In this document: positions 1 to 12,560 of the stretch, piece after piece
How the letters are laid out: every line of letters begins with the position of its first letter
How positions within the stretch are numbered: position 1 is the first letter of the stretch
Origin: Purshia tridentata
Lineage: Eukaryota; Streptophyta; Magnoliopsida; Rosales; Rosaceae
Length of the DNA stretch: 64,000 nucleotides
Direction of reading: 5' to 3'
Assembly (NCBI GenBank): GCA_003254885.1
Contig: QANT01005630.1
Span: 38,967 to 102,966 of the forward strand
Position numbers and translations under genes: made by a program
The notes under the pieces: generated by a model
The model's input: only the letters and a program-made list of their open reading frames with translations
Told to the model about the DNA's origin: nothing
Database searches by the model: none

Positions 1-527
1 GTAGAAGGATCCAATACGTATTCATCAACTTAGCGTTCAACCATTCAAGTCACATGGTATGTCACTCTTGTTTCATCCAAATTTATCTGATCTTTGCTTA
101 GATTCTTGATATAAGCTCGGATTATTACAAACCCATGTGCTAAAGTTTGGATTTTTGTGCAATATGTGTTCAAAGTAGATTTGGAGTGCTGTAGTATTAG
201 TTTTCAGATCTGTCCACAGTTCGTTTTTTATTTAGTGGGATTGAAATTTTGAAGAAAGCCGTGTGATCCATATTTCAATATGGTTAAATTTGTTTTTTAT
301 TTAGTGGGATTGAAATTTTGAAGAAAGCCGTGTGATCCATATTTCAATATGGTTAAATTCGATTCCAATCCATCGTTACTGATGCAAGTTGCAATTTTGG
401 GAACTTGGTTTTCTGCTTGTTGGAGAAAAGTTAGTTGGTGTCAAAAATTTTGAGACTTGGAGGTACTTTGTAGAAATCTGAGGAGCTATAGTTGATTTTG
501 GTGTTGCAGTTTTAGTGTTTTACCAAG
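1..527 (+). promoter_or_regulatory. 5' leader of the GT14 gene with a probable leader intron
   Basis: No coding sequence is seen upstream of the ATG at 528. A good donor (CACATG then GTATGT, intron from 57) and an acceptor (TTGCAG ending at 509) suggest a leader intron of about 450 bp, leaving a short untranslated piece (510-527) before the start codon. The putative intron holds a 69-bp tandem duplication, listed separately. The intron is inferred from splice consensus only; the true transcription start may lie outside the window. Confidence 0.45.
223..360. repeat. 69-bp perfect tandem duplication in the leader
   Basis: Two copies of a 69-bp unit lie head to tail. The first begins with GTTTTTTATTTAGTGGG at 223 and the second at 292. 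They read the same through GGTTAAATT at the end of each copy, differing only at the T/C base after it (291 versus 360). Near identity points to a recent duplication or an assembly artefact. Confidence 0.9.
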
Positions 528-2894
528 ATGCAAACCATGCAATCAAGGGTTGTGCCATTAGAGGAAGGCAAGGATCCCGGAGTTACTAGCAGGGCAAACC
601 ACAATAAGGCGTTGCCGGTTAGGCTACTTCAGTTATTTGTGCTGTTTCTGGCTTTCTGCATTACTTTCTCAGTCATTAGCATATACACGATTCGGCATTT
701 TGGAATTAGTTCTGTGAGGACAACGGTCACGTCCTCTTTCCAGCCATGCTCTGAGGAACCAAGTAGTTTGGATCGATGGATTAGGCCGCCATCAAATTTG
801 GTCCATACTATGAATGATAAAGAACTGTTGTGGAGGGCTTCTTTTACACCTAGAATAAAGAAGTATCCTTTCAAGAGAGTTCCAAAGATTGCATTTATGT
901 TCTTGACTAAGGGGCCAATGCCGCTGGCACCCCTTTGGGAGAGGTTTCTGAAGGGACATGAAGGACTTTATTCAATCTACATTCATTCACTGCCAACATT
1001 TCTGCCCCATTTTAAGCCTTCGTCAGTTTTTCATGGGAGACATATTCCTAGCCAGGTATGGACCAATCTATCTTATATTTTATCCTTTTATGATATTGCA
1101 TGTTCTACTAACATTCTGTAATGAGTACAAAGTTTGTGGCTCTTTTTTTGGTTTTTGTAAATTCTTATATATTTATTCCTCTACCACTGGTTTCTCTATT
1201 TTTTTACTTCTGCACATCTTAGTTTCTTGTACTTGCTCTTTGATGAGCACACTCCCGGGTTGCTTTGCTTGCATTTAAAAAAAGTAGGTCGGGTATGCGA
1301 AGCTTAAAACAAAATGAAATCTGGAATGGTTCTTTCCAAGAGTTGGTAAGCCTTTGTGTGTGTTGGGTAGAAAGGAGCACTTCAATTTTATCATGTTTGG
1401 GACGTGTACTGAGAATTAAAGTGATATCTCTTGGGGAGGACGAGTGTTATATGAGGTGCAAACTCCACTGAATCAATGAATTTGACAACCCTGCATGTGA
1501 GCACACACCAGGCCCATTCCATTTTGCTGCTAACTTTTGGATGTTGAGACTGTTGTTTATTTTACAAGAATTATGCTTATAATATGAAAAACATAGATTC
1601 ATAAATGCATTCAGACATGAGGAACAGCTGATGCAAAGGCATAACTGCTTTGGTGACACAATGGACCACTTCACATATTCAGAATGTTTATCTAAATTCT
1701 TGATTCATCTCTGACTCTTGCTCTGATCCCACAATTCTTTACCCTTAAAAAGAAGATTTAGGATTGTTCATGATCAACAACCATAATATCTTCTGAAATG
1801 TGCAATATTTCTATTTTGAGCCAGATGATATTTCCGTTTTTGGTGTATGATGTTATTGATATATGCCTTCTCGTTATGAGAAAGAACAAGTTTAATCATT
1901 TATTTGAAGGATGCTGGATGATAGAGTTGAAGCTTGTAGAGAGCTCTGATGTGTTGCCCGACATAAAAGTTATTTATATCTTCTTTCAGATGCATGACAA
2001 TATTCTGTATATTTTGAGCTTGGTTTTTACTTTCTACCTAACAATTTTGTTGGTGTTTTGGAACAAGAGAGAAACTCATGATCCATAGTAGCTTAAAATG
2101 TGGAGTTCCTGGGAAAATTTTATTCTTGTGGCCTTGTAATTTGAGGCATTTGAGGCTAACTTTTTTTACTGGCCTTTGCTGCTCAGACCTGGAGTTATAC
2201 TATGCAATATCCTCTTATATATAGGTGAAGACTTTTTGGTTTTTCTTCTGTGCAGGTTGCTGAGTGGGGACGGATGAGTATGTGTGATGCTGAGAGAAGA
2301 CTCCTTGCTAATGCATTGCTTGATATATCCAATGAACGGTTCATTCTTCTTTCTGAATCATGCATTCCTCTTTATAACTTCAGTGTCATTTACCACTACG
2401 TAATGAAATCCAAGTACAGCTACATGGGTGCATTTGATGACCCCGGGCCATTTGGGAGAGGACGCTATAATGCTAACATGGCTCCTGAAGTTAAGCTTAC
2501 CCAGTGGCGCAAGGGATCCCAGTGGTTTGAAGTTAACCGGAAGCTGGCCCTCAGCATTGTTGAAGATACAACATTTTACCCAAAGTTTGAAGAATTCTGT
2601 AGACCCGCATGTTATGTTGATGAGCACTATTTCCCCACCATGCTAACCATCCAAGCTGGGAATTTATTAGCAAATAGAAGCATCACTTGGGTGGATTGGT
2701 CAAGGGGTGGACCTCACCCAGCTACCTTCGGAAGATCAGATATTACTGAGGAATTTTTCAAGAGAATGCTCGAGGGTCATCGCTGCATTTACAATAACCG
2801 AAACTCTACAATCTGCTTTGTTTTTGCCAGAAAATTTGCTCCAAGTTCACTGGAACCTCTGTTACATTTAGCACCAAAGTTTTTGGGCTTCTAA
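528..2894 (+). CDS. GT14-family (core-2/I-branching, BC10-like) glycosyltransferase
   Basis: Two exons, 528-1055 and 2256-2894, join in phase 0 (GCCAG/GTATGG donor, TGCAG acceptor) to give 388 residues. Residues about 30-56 form one hydrophobic segment after a short basic N-terminus, the layout of a type II Golgi membrane protein. The luminal part matches the plant core-2/I-branching enzyme family (CAZy GT14, Pfam Branch). Recognisable blocks are [62 protein letters not shown], the Cys-containing [14 protein letters not shown], and the closing [17 protein letters not shown]. Rice BC10, of the same family, is needed for normal cell walls and for arabinogalactan-protein glycosylation. The exact acceptor and product here are unknown. 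Length is normal for the family. The 1.2-kb intron holds nothing else coding. Confidence 0.93.
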
Positions 2895-4244
2895 GAGTAG
2901 ACAAGGAAAATACTCAGTACACTGGAGGCATGCAAAACTCACTCTTTGCTTTGTGCATTAATTGGTATCATAAATTTTTACCCTCAGTTGTAATATTACT
3001 AGTTGGAGTTTCACTTGCATACTTATTACTGGATGAACTCTTTGGCAAAATCCACTGTTCAGGATCCAGAACAGTATTAGATGTACAGAGAAGTATCACT
3101 CAATTTAGCATTGCATTAGATTCACATTTTTGTATTGAGTTGGAATAAGAATAATAATAATACAATATATTTGAGTATCATTTTTCTGACTGCTTTTACA
3201 TCTGAATTAAACTGGCTGGCCCATATCACTGTTGGCTATAACGAGTATTGATTGATGTTGTTGCACCAAGCAATATGCGCCAAACCCTTTATTTTGATTT
3301 CACCAAATAAAGAATAGTTTGTTGGGACAGAGAACCATTTCCCACTGCCCACGGCATGGAGGAAAGTATTGAAAAGCCTTCAAAGGCATTAATGGATTCA
3401 AACCCATTCTGTGTGTCACATTCCTTTGTTTTCTATACAGACAATCATAATCATCATAATTGAAATATAAAACAATGGCACATTGGCACACCACATGAGG
3501 GCCACAAAGGTGAAGGGCATTATGGTAACTTAGAAACATGCATGTGCGCCCCTCAACCCTCACTCCTCTCAAAGACGAAAGATGACGAGCGAATGTTCTG
3601 GAAACGCAGGAAAGAAAATATCAGAAGCAAACAGAATCAAATCCACCCTACACCTGTCGTATCTTTTCCTGGCGATAAAACAACCTGTCCTTTCAGAACA
3701 CCCACGTGTTGACTTCCGGTTGGTCTTTGGGTCTCTCACCAGAAAGTCACGCATCCTAGCTGTGTTTGTGCCGTGTAATCGCTCTGATTGCGCATTGTGG
3801 GCGGTCTTATTTTTATTAAATTTAAAAGGAGAAAAAACCAACATTTACCGCGAAACCTTAATAATCACTTTCACTACCGCGTGTTCTAACGCTTTAACCA
3901 ACCGACGTTGATCGTGTGATGTGACTCACTCGATACCGTAATACAGAATATGATGCGCGAGTAGATACGCGCGCGCCGTGGCGCGAATATATTATCCTGT
4001 CATACCAAAAACAGGAAACCCCTATCATACTGTTAAGGTACGTGTCTATAAAACGGCGTCGTGTGAAAGCAATAATTTCCAAAACGACGGCGTCGACATG
4101 GATTCGCACGCTACACCCAACACTCGCTCCAAAACGCATACCCGGTGGAACCCACAGAGAAGAATTACCAGCTGTCGCCGAACCAATAGCCAGCCTGTAG
4201 AGTCGGGCAGATGCCCGTCCTGCCCTAACGCAACTCGGGCTGTC
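2895..4244. other. 3' end of the GT14 gene, then intergenic promoter DNA of the AG-peptide gene
   Basis: The GT14 transcript probably ends near 3150-3180, where AATAATAATAATAC gives weak polyadenylation-like sequence. From about 3300 to 4240 several reading frames of 65-125 codons overlap on both strands, but none has a recognisable domain, splice continuation or codon pattern. I read this stretch as promoter DNA. It holds an ACGTGTTGAC box near 3704 and ACGGCGTCG-type motifs near 4053 and 4089. Confidence 0.6.
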
Positions 4245-4252
4245 TATAAATA
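4245..4252 (+). promoter_or_regulatory. TATA box of the arabinogalactan peptide gene
   Basis: TATAAATA lies 116 bp before the start codon at 4368, a normal spacing for a plant gene with a leader of about 80-90 nt. The downstream bases are CT-rich, as is usual near plant transcription starts. Confidence 0.7.
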
Positions 4253-4367
4253 CACTCACTATGACCATTACAGACCATCTCTGCTAAGAAATTGTGTCTG
4301 AATCTCTCCATCTACGTAAAAACCCTAGACACTCTCATTCTCACAGAGGTCCAAAAAGCTTTTGACA

Positions 4368-4559
4368 ATGGCAGTCTCAAAAGCTCCAGTTGTGGCTCTC
4401 GTGGCGGTGCTCTTCGCCGTTCTCTCTGTCATGGCCGCAGCTCAAGAAGCTCCTGCTCCGAGCCCGACCTCCCCGGCCTGGGCCATCTCGCCTTCCTTCG
4501 TCGCCGCCTGCCTTGCCGCTGCCACCGCTCTGGTCTTCGGATCTGCACTCAGGGCGTGA
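4368..4559 (+). CDS. Arabinogalactan peptide (short AGP, probably GPI-anchored)
   Basis: A single exon of 63 residues. The ATG at 4368 has good context (GACAATGGC); the in-frame TTG at 4362 is not a plausible plant start. Residues 1 to about 26 are a hydrophobic signal peptide ending in VMAAAQ. The short mature part, EAPAPSPTSPAWAISPS, carries the AP/SP/TP dipeptides that plants hydroxylate and decorate with type II arabinogalactan. The C-terminus (about 44-63) is a second hydrophobic tail with small residues before it, as in a GPI-anchor signal. Length and layout match AG peptides of the AGP12-16/20-22 class. The mature chain would be only 10-17 residues, on the outer plasma membrane or in the wall. 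The exact paralogue cannot be named. Confidence 0.88.
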   Translation: MAVSKAPVVALVAVLFAVLSVMAAAQEAPAPSPTSPAWAISPSFVAACLAAATALVFGSALRA

Positions 4560-6445
4560 GTTTGAGGTTGCTTCATTGTTTGGTAACTATGGTTGGGGAT
4601 GTGTAGAGGGGTTGGTTGTGTTTTCTGATTTGTTTTGATTAGTAGCGTTTGATTTTAGTAGTAGTGGTGGATCTATAAGATTTCGGAGATATATGAGTTT
4701 CTATGGTGCATAGACTATATATAATGCACTTGGTTTACTATGGGTATTGTGATGGATTTTGGCTATTATCAGTAAATAATTAAATTCATTTCATTTGGTT
4801 ATATTAATTCTTCTTCTATGTTTGATGAGTTGCCTTGAGAATGGTGTTTGGCTTATGATCCCAAAATTTATTATCCGAATTTTTATTTCGCTATCTTGTT
4901 TATTCAAATCGACACTGGCAATTTCATATTTCTAGTATTTTTAGCGTTCCCGTAAGAAATAGACATAAAACGGCGTATCTAAGTTGGGTGGAATTATATA
5001 TTTTAAAAAACTAATAAAGAAGTCGATATTTCCAACTGGCATGACCTTGTTTATAATTTGTAACTCATCAAGTGGATTAGTTGATCACCGAAAATAAGCA
5101 ATTTGGGTTCCGAGTCCTTGATTGGTCAGTGCCATTGACGAATATGCCCCTCGTAGCATCAGAGAATTAGGATTTCTTGGCTGGGGTTTGTGGTAATTTA
5201 TTATATTTCGTGGCTCATTAAAGCACATCACATATGATCGTAGTACAAGTTTGTTATGTTTCGTATGTGTCTTTGGGGTTAATAATCAAAATTCTAGACT
5301 CTTCCACTTTGCTTCTCGACCCATGGACCCAAATTGGCGTTAGGGATGGTGGGTGGGTCATGGTCTCACATAACGTGGGTTGATTCCCCATTGCATAATT
5401 ATGGTTCTTTCTTTTGAAAAAAAAGGGGGATTAAGATCTTAAATAGGAATGATGAATGATTATGAATAATGCTATTTGAAATGATCCATTATTCAATTCC
5501 ACCTTTCCTTTCTGTGGTCGTCCATCAGAAGACTCGTGTTTCTTCTCCTAACCATAGTTTAATCTAGTTGGTGCCATGATAAGTCTTTGGTTCCCATTGA
5601 AATGTCAAATTTTCAATGACATTAAGAAGTAAAATAAGTACGGCCAGTCATACGTATCACATCGTATACCAGTGATTAGTGCCACATAATCATGTGACAT
5701 TGCAAATCGTGTAGCCTTTGAATCTGCTAGTTGGGTATTTATTCTTTTGCTGTCTATGTGATTTTAGTTGTCATTTTCGTACCAGCTGCAAATAAGAAAC
5801 CACGTAGATTACTTAGGTGTGTCAGATAAAGAGACTTCTGCTTTGATTTTTTCTTTCTACTTCTACTTCCTACTTGAAGTCACCTAAAACTAAAAGAGAC
5901 TCAAAGTCTCAACTCAAGGGTCAAGAGGTACTTGGCAATTTTCACATCTTGATTCTTCAGAGCGATCCCCTGGGATGGTGAAGTCCGAAACTGCTTTTTC
6001 CATTCCATTGGCATCATATAATTCGCCATTTCAGCATCACAATTCAATTATTTCAATGCCCGAATCAACCATAAAGCAGTGGATGATACATTGATACCAA
6101 AATGCCTCATTTTACATTTAATTCAACTGTTCTTAAAAGCTTTTCTTCAGATTCTCCCTTAATACGGTTCGAGTGTTTTTACAAGTTTCAGACCCAATTC
6201 ATGATTATTTATTTATTTTACTTGTCCTGATCGAACAAAATTAGTGGGAAAATAGAAAGTAAAAGTATGTACAACAGCGGAAATGAATCCGTTCATTATT
6301 TTGATGGTTGAAAGGTGAAGATTTACACAGTTTTTACATTTCCTCGTACCCTCAAAAAAGCTAGACTCCTCTCAACAGATGATCGTCATCATCAACATTA
6401 AAACCCTATAATTCTATAATGCTCTTCTTTCACTAAAGGTCGCCT
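4560..6445. other. Intergenic; no gene seen
   Basis: The 3' untranslated part of the AG-peptide gene probably runs to about 4800. The rest is AT-rich, with short A tracts and no open frame with recognisable coding content. From about 6300 it should include the 3' untranslated region of the minus-strand DUF1639 gene. Confidence 0.6.
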
Positions 6446-9400
6446 CTAGTCAGAGTCAGACTCCACGATGGTGCCCATCGCCTTTAACCCTCTTGGTCTC
6501 TGCACCATGCCAAAAATATAAAAAGTGTTACTTCCCATCTAATATATATATATATATGAGCCCCTTAACTATCGAGTTATATTGCATCAAAGAACCAATA
6601 ATATAATGAAATTAAATCAGCCCCCTCTCGATTGAGAAAAATTACAAAACATAAATAATTGAATACCTTCTTGGAAATCTTCTTCTCCCTGACCTCATAC
6701 CGTTCCAGGGTCAAATCACACAGCCATGCGCCTGGGCTTACAAGCTATCAACAAATAAACAGTAAAAAGAAGAAGAACCGATCAGAACAACCTTGTCAAA
6801 TTTGTAGCACATAAAAGTAGAGGTGAAGACCCCCAAAAGAAAAAAGCATAGCAGTGGTGGCTTTTGGCTTTTGCTTTGGGCAAAGGGCATGCAACATGCA
6901 TGGCTTTCGAAAAGCACTTTGATCTATTTCGAACTGAAAATTATTAATAGTAGTTCCAAAATATTGAATCAAACGTACTTTAAACTATTATGCGGTCATG
7001 TGCTTGTGCTTCTGCTCCGCACTTGGCTGTGCCAGGCCAGTGCCGTCCACGCCGAAAATAGGTCACGCAACGCAACGCAACGCACCTAACTCTAATTAAA
7101 TAAGACGTGAAAATACCTAATTGCCCCTCAACAACGAACAACAAAGAAACAACCTGAACCGGCCCAGAGACCGTTGGACCCATATGGCCCTTTTGTCCAC
7201 ATTTGAGGCCCACTTACTTAAAACATTCACCGGTGTCAACTAAATCACAAGCGTGCACGTGGTACGCCATACCCCGTCCATAAATAAGATTGGACTACCC
7301 ACGCAAATTGTAATTATAATATTCAAGCCCAAGCCAAGAGCTCGTCTTAGTGGTGCACTTGTACAGCTAACAAACTTTTAGGCACCATTTAGCATACATA
7401 CGTGTCTTGGCCGACACGTGTCTGTTTGGTTCTTGCTGTCACTTTAACGCACTTCTTTGGCTTTTACGCCAAACTAAAAATACCAGAAATTCCCTTATTA
7501 ATATTATTCTATTTCCACCCCAGCACCTACTTTACCCAGCTCACATTTTATTAGATGAGTAATCTACCCAGTCCACATTTTGTGACAACAACAATTGCAT
7601 AAATACAAACTAACAATCCAATCAGAGGACCTAAGAATGAAAATTTGAATAAGAAAAAGTGAAAAACCACACTCCTAATACTCCTATAGATCCAAAACCG
7701 AGTTGAATAGACCCACTGGTGGAACTAATAGTGTATGTGCTTTGACGATTTGACCTTTCTCAACTTGAGCAATTATCAAACTGGGTGGGTTTGGGGGTTT
7801 TGATTTTTCGCAATGGTGCCCAAAACTACTTCATTCATTTAATGAATAAATTAAGGACTGAAATAAAAAAACAAAGGAAATTAGAGGGCTGAGCTGCTTA
7901 CATTGAGGGTGCGCTGAATGAACTTTGCTCTCTTTTTGGGTCTCTGAGGCAGTTTGGACCCTTTGATGGCCATGAAGTCTTCTTCCTTCTCTTTGTTGGT
8001 CAAAGCAATCACGAACTTGGGCGGCCACACCATCGGTGGCGCCGCCGCGTCTCCGCTTCCCGACGAAGACCCACCACCCTTCTTGCTATCGTGCGCCGTC
8101 TCCGAAGAAGCTGCGGACTTGTTGTTATTCTCATTATGGTGGTTATTAGACCCTTTCTTATCGTGCGCACCCCTGTCGGGTGAGGCAATTCCCCTCATAG
8201 CTCCGTTGCTCTGCCCTCTCATGGGACTCGAAGTTTCTGAGTTTCTACAGAATAAGCAGCAGCATAAAGATGAGATACATACAATTATCAAATCAAATCA
8301 AATCAAATATACCATGAAAAGCACGAAAACATAATAAATGGTATTATTTTGAAGGATTAAAATAAATTTGGTGTTATTGACAGAGAGAATAAAATTTCGA
8401 TGTGGGGAGTGGTCAAATTACGGAATTGACCTTGGGGACGATCTAGATCGATTACGGGTAGGAGAGGCTTAGAGAAGCTCTACGGGTTTTGCGTAGAAAA
8501 TGAGCATGGTTTTTGGCTTCTTTGGGGGACCTTTGTGTTCTTTCTGCTTTTAAGGAGGGAGTTGTTAATTTCTTTTTATTTAATGAAAAGTCAGATATTT
8601 TAGAGAGATCGAAAGAAAAGGAAAGAGGGATTGATTTACTGTATAACGTGCACAGCTGGTTCTTGGATGGTGTTCTCAGCCGTTGGATCAATACGGCCTT
8701 TTGGGGGATTTAAGGATACGTTCGAAATGTGGGACGCGTGGGACCGCGCCTAATCCATCATCAATCATCGACGGTTAGAAAAGGGTTGTAAGTTGTAAAC
8801 TAGGAGGATTTCATGAACACGTGGAATAGGAATTGTCCATTCCATGTTTCCAATGAGCCCATGGAATCAGGGTGCCGGTCGTTATGGATCAGATGCTATC
8901 ATGCTAGGGGTGCGGTCAGCTGTGCTCAGATACAAAATAAGCCTGCTACATGTCACTGATCATTGGGTACTATATAACAGAAAAAAACAAAAGTCTGTGA
9001 CTTCCTAGTGAAATTTACTCTAGCTAAGCCTAATAAGAGATCGTCCAATCCTTATGAATTTATCATGAATCAGTTGTAACCAGCAGTCTAAAATAAATAA
9101 GGGTGATAACTAAAAGGGTTAGTAAGATTTCAACTAAAAAAGTTAATTTGATCATAATTATCATACTTAACATTAACTAAAAAAAAAAAAAAAAAAAACA
9201 TAATAAATCAATGACTTTAAGGTAATGATTCAAAAAAACTCCAAATTTGATTATAATGATCATACTTAACATGAACTTATTAATTCATCATTCTATCTAA
9301 TACTAGGTTTTACACCTAAATTACATTATAGATTCACCCAAATAGCTTAATCGATTAATCTCCACAGTCTATGATCTCCCTCTTAAACATCAGAAGGGCA

Positions 9401-10766
9401 TGACTCAAACTCTTACCGTAATTGCGAGGATAAATATGCATGCATTACCATTAAGCATATAAATCTTCACTCTTCTTCCCTAACTTTAGGTGTATGTGAT
9501 GTGTTTTCTGTTGAACAACCGAGTCAAAAACATAACATAACTACATGATAAACCTACTACCATTTTCCTCCAAAGACTAAAAAGAATGAACCCTCATGCA
9601 CTTACCATGCACTCTCCTTTTGGAGCTTACATCTGCACCACCCACCCACCTGACCAATTGGAGAGTGGATCAATATAAGCCTCATAACATATTCAGCCCA
9701 AATGCAGCAGCATTATAGTTCAATCTTAAAACCCTCATCAGACTAACACAACATTTCAAGCTCAAAGAGTAGATAAAATTACACCATGTTAACCAGCCAG
9801 GCCAGGACTATAATACCCCTTGCTATAAAGCCAAAAGTCAATGGCGCCTAGTGGACTTACCCTTAGTCCCTTATCCATTTCTAGGACGACCTTATCCATG
9901 TACCACGTACTCCCACTCATATAATCATGTCAATCAGACACTTAATCTAAACCCACATTTTATAAACAAACAAACAGAAGAAATTTGTGTATTATGCAAT
10001 AATTAAGCAACAAACACTTTCCTGAACAAAATTATTTCCCTTTCAAACATGTGATAAATCCATCACATATTTTATCTCACAAAGCAACGGTGAGATCAAG
10101 GCATACAGATCCATACAGTTGTAACTATACAGAACAAACTCCAAAATAACTAAAAACGACAAAACCCACGAAGCTAGCTCACGCGCCACTACTTTAAACG
10201 TCAAGGCCACCGCACACACGGATACACCCCAAAAACGATTAAACGAAACATTGAGAAAAAAAAGCAAGACGCACCATAAATGACAACGTCTAACCGGAGC
10301 GTCTACTTCACTCGCCGCAAGCATCGTGTGAAAAAAGGCAATAATGGATAAAGCAAAAGTAGGTCGAGGTGGAAATTAACCTGAGAATACGCTGAGGCGG
10401 TGGTTGCTGCGGCGATAACGGCTTTTGACGGAGATTCAAATACCCGTTGCTGTTATTGGAGGGCTGGTTGGTGGAGTCCTTATCGGGTCGAACGACCCGG
10501 CGGTCGACCCGGACGGTGGTTCGGGTAACTGGGGCGTTGGAATCGTCCTTGACCTGGATCTTCATGCAGCGGAGGCGCTTGCGGTTCCCCCACTGCAAAA
10601 CGAAGTCGGACGTCGTCGTTTGGCGGATGGCATCGGAACTCTCTCTCAGCAACAATGACGCTGAGGCATCTCCTCCTCCGGTTCTGTCTCTGCTGTTATT
10701 GTCGTTATTATTGGTGTGCCTCATACTACAGTCCCTTTCCATCTCCTTTAGTACACCTGTCCCCAT
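6446..10766 (-). CDS. DUF1639 family protein
   Basis: Four exons in minus order: 10766-10381, 8244-7902, 6744-6667, 6499-6446. Phases agree at every junction and give 286 residues. The family hallmarks sit in order. TSDFVLQWGNRKRLRCMK lies in exon 1; WPPKFVIALTNKEKEEDFMA and KLPQRPKKRAKFIQRTLN end exon 2; LVSPGAWLCDLTLERYEVRE makes exon 3; and a short tail ending ESDSD closes the protein. Between the conserved ends lies a low-complexity linker rich in Asn, Ser, Gly and Gln. DUF1639 is a plant family of unknown function; the basic PQRPKKRAK stretch would fit nuclear targeting (inference). Intron 1 is 2.1 kb and holds a poly(A) tract at 9179-9198. Translation should start at 10766, since no better upstream in-frame ATG is visible. 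Confidence 0.9.
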
Positions 10767-10890
10767 GGATTAATCACAGCGGTTAGTTAAACTTGGTTTT
10801 TTACAGTTTAACAGAGGTTAATTAACTCCCGGGATCATAAGTGAAAAAGTACAGAAGAGGCAAATGAGAATCTGGAATTGAATTGTGGTT

Positions 10891-10910
10891 CTCTCTCTCT
10901 CTCTCTCTCT
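10891..10910. repeat. (CT)10 microsatellite
   Basis: Uninterrupted CT dinucleotides on the + strand, which read as GA in the DUF1639 leader transcript. Tracts of this kind are known targets of plant BBR/BPC (GAGA-binding) proteins. Confidence 0.95.
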
Positions 10911-11513
10911 GCAACTGCAAGTCCATTAAACTAAATTCAAATAAGAGGAAGGTCTTTCCAAAATTCCAAATAGTATAAGTGAGGAAGATGAAGATCCAAA
11001 ATGCAGAGGAAGGAAAGAAGAATGAAAATTCAGTCTTTGACTTCCTATCATTCGAGTGAAAAACAGAGAAATAATTTTATACTCTGGCAATGAATTGCGA
11101 TTGAATACTCTTACCCTTTCTTTCTTTTCGGTTTCCCGGGAACTAAACAGAAAGTTTTAAGCTTTTACTCGAATTTCAGAAAACTTATAGAGAAACACAA
11201 ACTACGGACTCTAGCAAAAAACTCCACCAAAGATAGATTTTTCGCAAAACAGCGGTGAATTTTCAGAGTGTGAGACTTTATTTTTCAATGCTGGAAATTC
11301 GAGGACAATTGATGAAAGTTCTCTAAAAGAAGAAAATAATCAGAAAAAAAAAAATAGACGGAGACGAAGAAGAACAGAGAATCTTCCCCGCCCGATATAG
11401 AGTTCAAGTAGTACCACAAAACTAAATATTCTTGGACAGAACACAGATGACAGAGAACTGGAAGAAGATGATGAACAAAGGTTCGAACCCAAGCATGGAT
11501 CCAAATGTAACAC

Positions 11514-11535
11514 AGAGAGAGAGAGAGAGAGAGAG
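11514..11535. repeat. (AG)11 microsatellite
   Basis: AG dinucleotides on the + strand, which read as CU in the DUF1639 leader RNA. The orientation is opposite to the tracts at 10891 and 12279. Confidence 0.95.
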
Positions 11536-12274
11536 TCAAGGAAGCCTGCGCATTACCTTTGACAATCTAAAATCAAAACCACAGAAACAGATTGCTCTGC
11601 TTCGACTCGCTGCTGCAGATTAAGAAAAAGGAGATAAAAGTGAGAGGCTTTTCGGAGGAAGATGTGAAAATTCGAAGAACGGAGACATAGGAGGAAATCA
11701 AATCCACCAGCGAAATCGTAAACTGAGACTCGGTTTCTCTGATCTAGGAATAGAAACAACGAATCCTCACCTGTATATACTCAGATTTCGCAAGTATCCA
11801 CCAGCCCGAATTTGCAGAAGAAATTTTGCTTATTTTGAGAAGTCTTTGCTCCTCTTGGCCTTTAGACTATGCAAAATGCAAATCTACAGCCAAAAAGCAA
11901 AGAGACGATTGCAATTCAGAGCTTATGTCCCTGACACTCATGAAGAGATTTCTTCAGGGATTTCTTGGAAATGTGCCTGTGGAACAAAAAACCAAGCAAA
12001 ACAATGAATTAGCGCAGGAGACAAATCGTTCAGAAAACATAGCAAATCCAACTACCCTCACCTCTAAACTCGAATTTCTTCACCACCTCTCTGTAAATTT
12101 CAGTGAAATAAGATCGGTTTTCGAAATCGTCTAAGAAAATCGTAATCGAACGCACTTCAAAAACTCTTCGAATGTGTCTGCTAAACAGAAATAACAACAA
12201 TCCCAGTCATTTTAAGAAAACAGATTACATTAAAGCAATACAAATCGAGCTCCGTCCTCCATTAGAAACTTCTC

Positions 12275-12278
<4 letters not shown>

Positions 12279-12309
<31 letters not shown>
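12279..12309. repeat. (CT)15 microsatellite
   Basis: An uninterrupted CT tract on the + strand, probably just inside the transcribed leader of the DUF1639 gene, since the TATA box is about 220 bp upstream on the minus strand. It would read GA in the RNA. Confidence 0.95.
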
Positions 12310-12312
<3 letters not shown>

Positions 12313-12527
12313 CACAAACGCAGAGACAAGCTTCAATTAGATCCCTAACATTACACAGTCCAGCTCTATGAATTCTCTCCCAAATTCCCAAATTACAGAG
12401 CAGAAGAAAATCAACGAAATAGGCCTCGGAGAGGAAGGCCAAAGCTACAGAGAGAGCTTCTATCTTTCTTCTTCTTTTTCTTCTTTTTGATGGAACGAAA
12501 TGCACTCTCACCTTTCAAACCCAGGCT

Positions 12528-12533
12528 TTATAC
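12528..12533 (-). promoter_or_regulatory. Probable TATA box of the DUF1639 gene
   Basis: TATAAA on the minus strand within GGTATAAAGCC. It lies upstream of the pyrimidine-rich leader, and no coding gene overlaps it. The assignment rests on position and sequence only. Confidence 0.45.
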
Positions 12534-12560
12534 CACCCCTCCCACTCTCCGTCACACTCC

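Larger units (their letters stand above)
10767..12560 (-). promoter_or_regulatory. Long 5' leader and promoter of the DUF1639 gene
   Basis: A minus-strand TATAAA at 12528-12533 suggests transcription begins near 12500, about 1.7 kb before the ATG. Several good minus-strand donors occur, for example at about 11557 (CAAAG/GTAATG) and about 11770 (ACAG/GTGAGG), so one or more leader introns and alternative first exons are likely. I cannot resolve them. Three long GA/CT tracts lie inside. The open frames here lack coding character. Confidence 0.5.

Noticed and set aside
3569-4301. Overlapping open frames of 90-124 codons upstream of the AG peptide
   Set aside because: Frames on both strands overlap, match no family I know and sit over a TATA-containing promoter.
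11479-11490. tRNA B-box-like AGGTTCGAACCC
   Set aside because: No A-box or cloverleaf can be built around it; the word is a near palindrome in a GA-rich leader.
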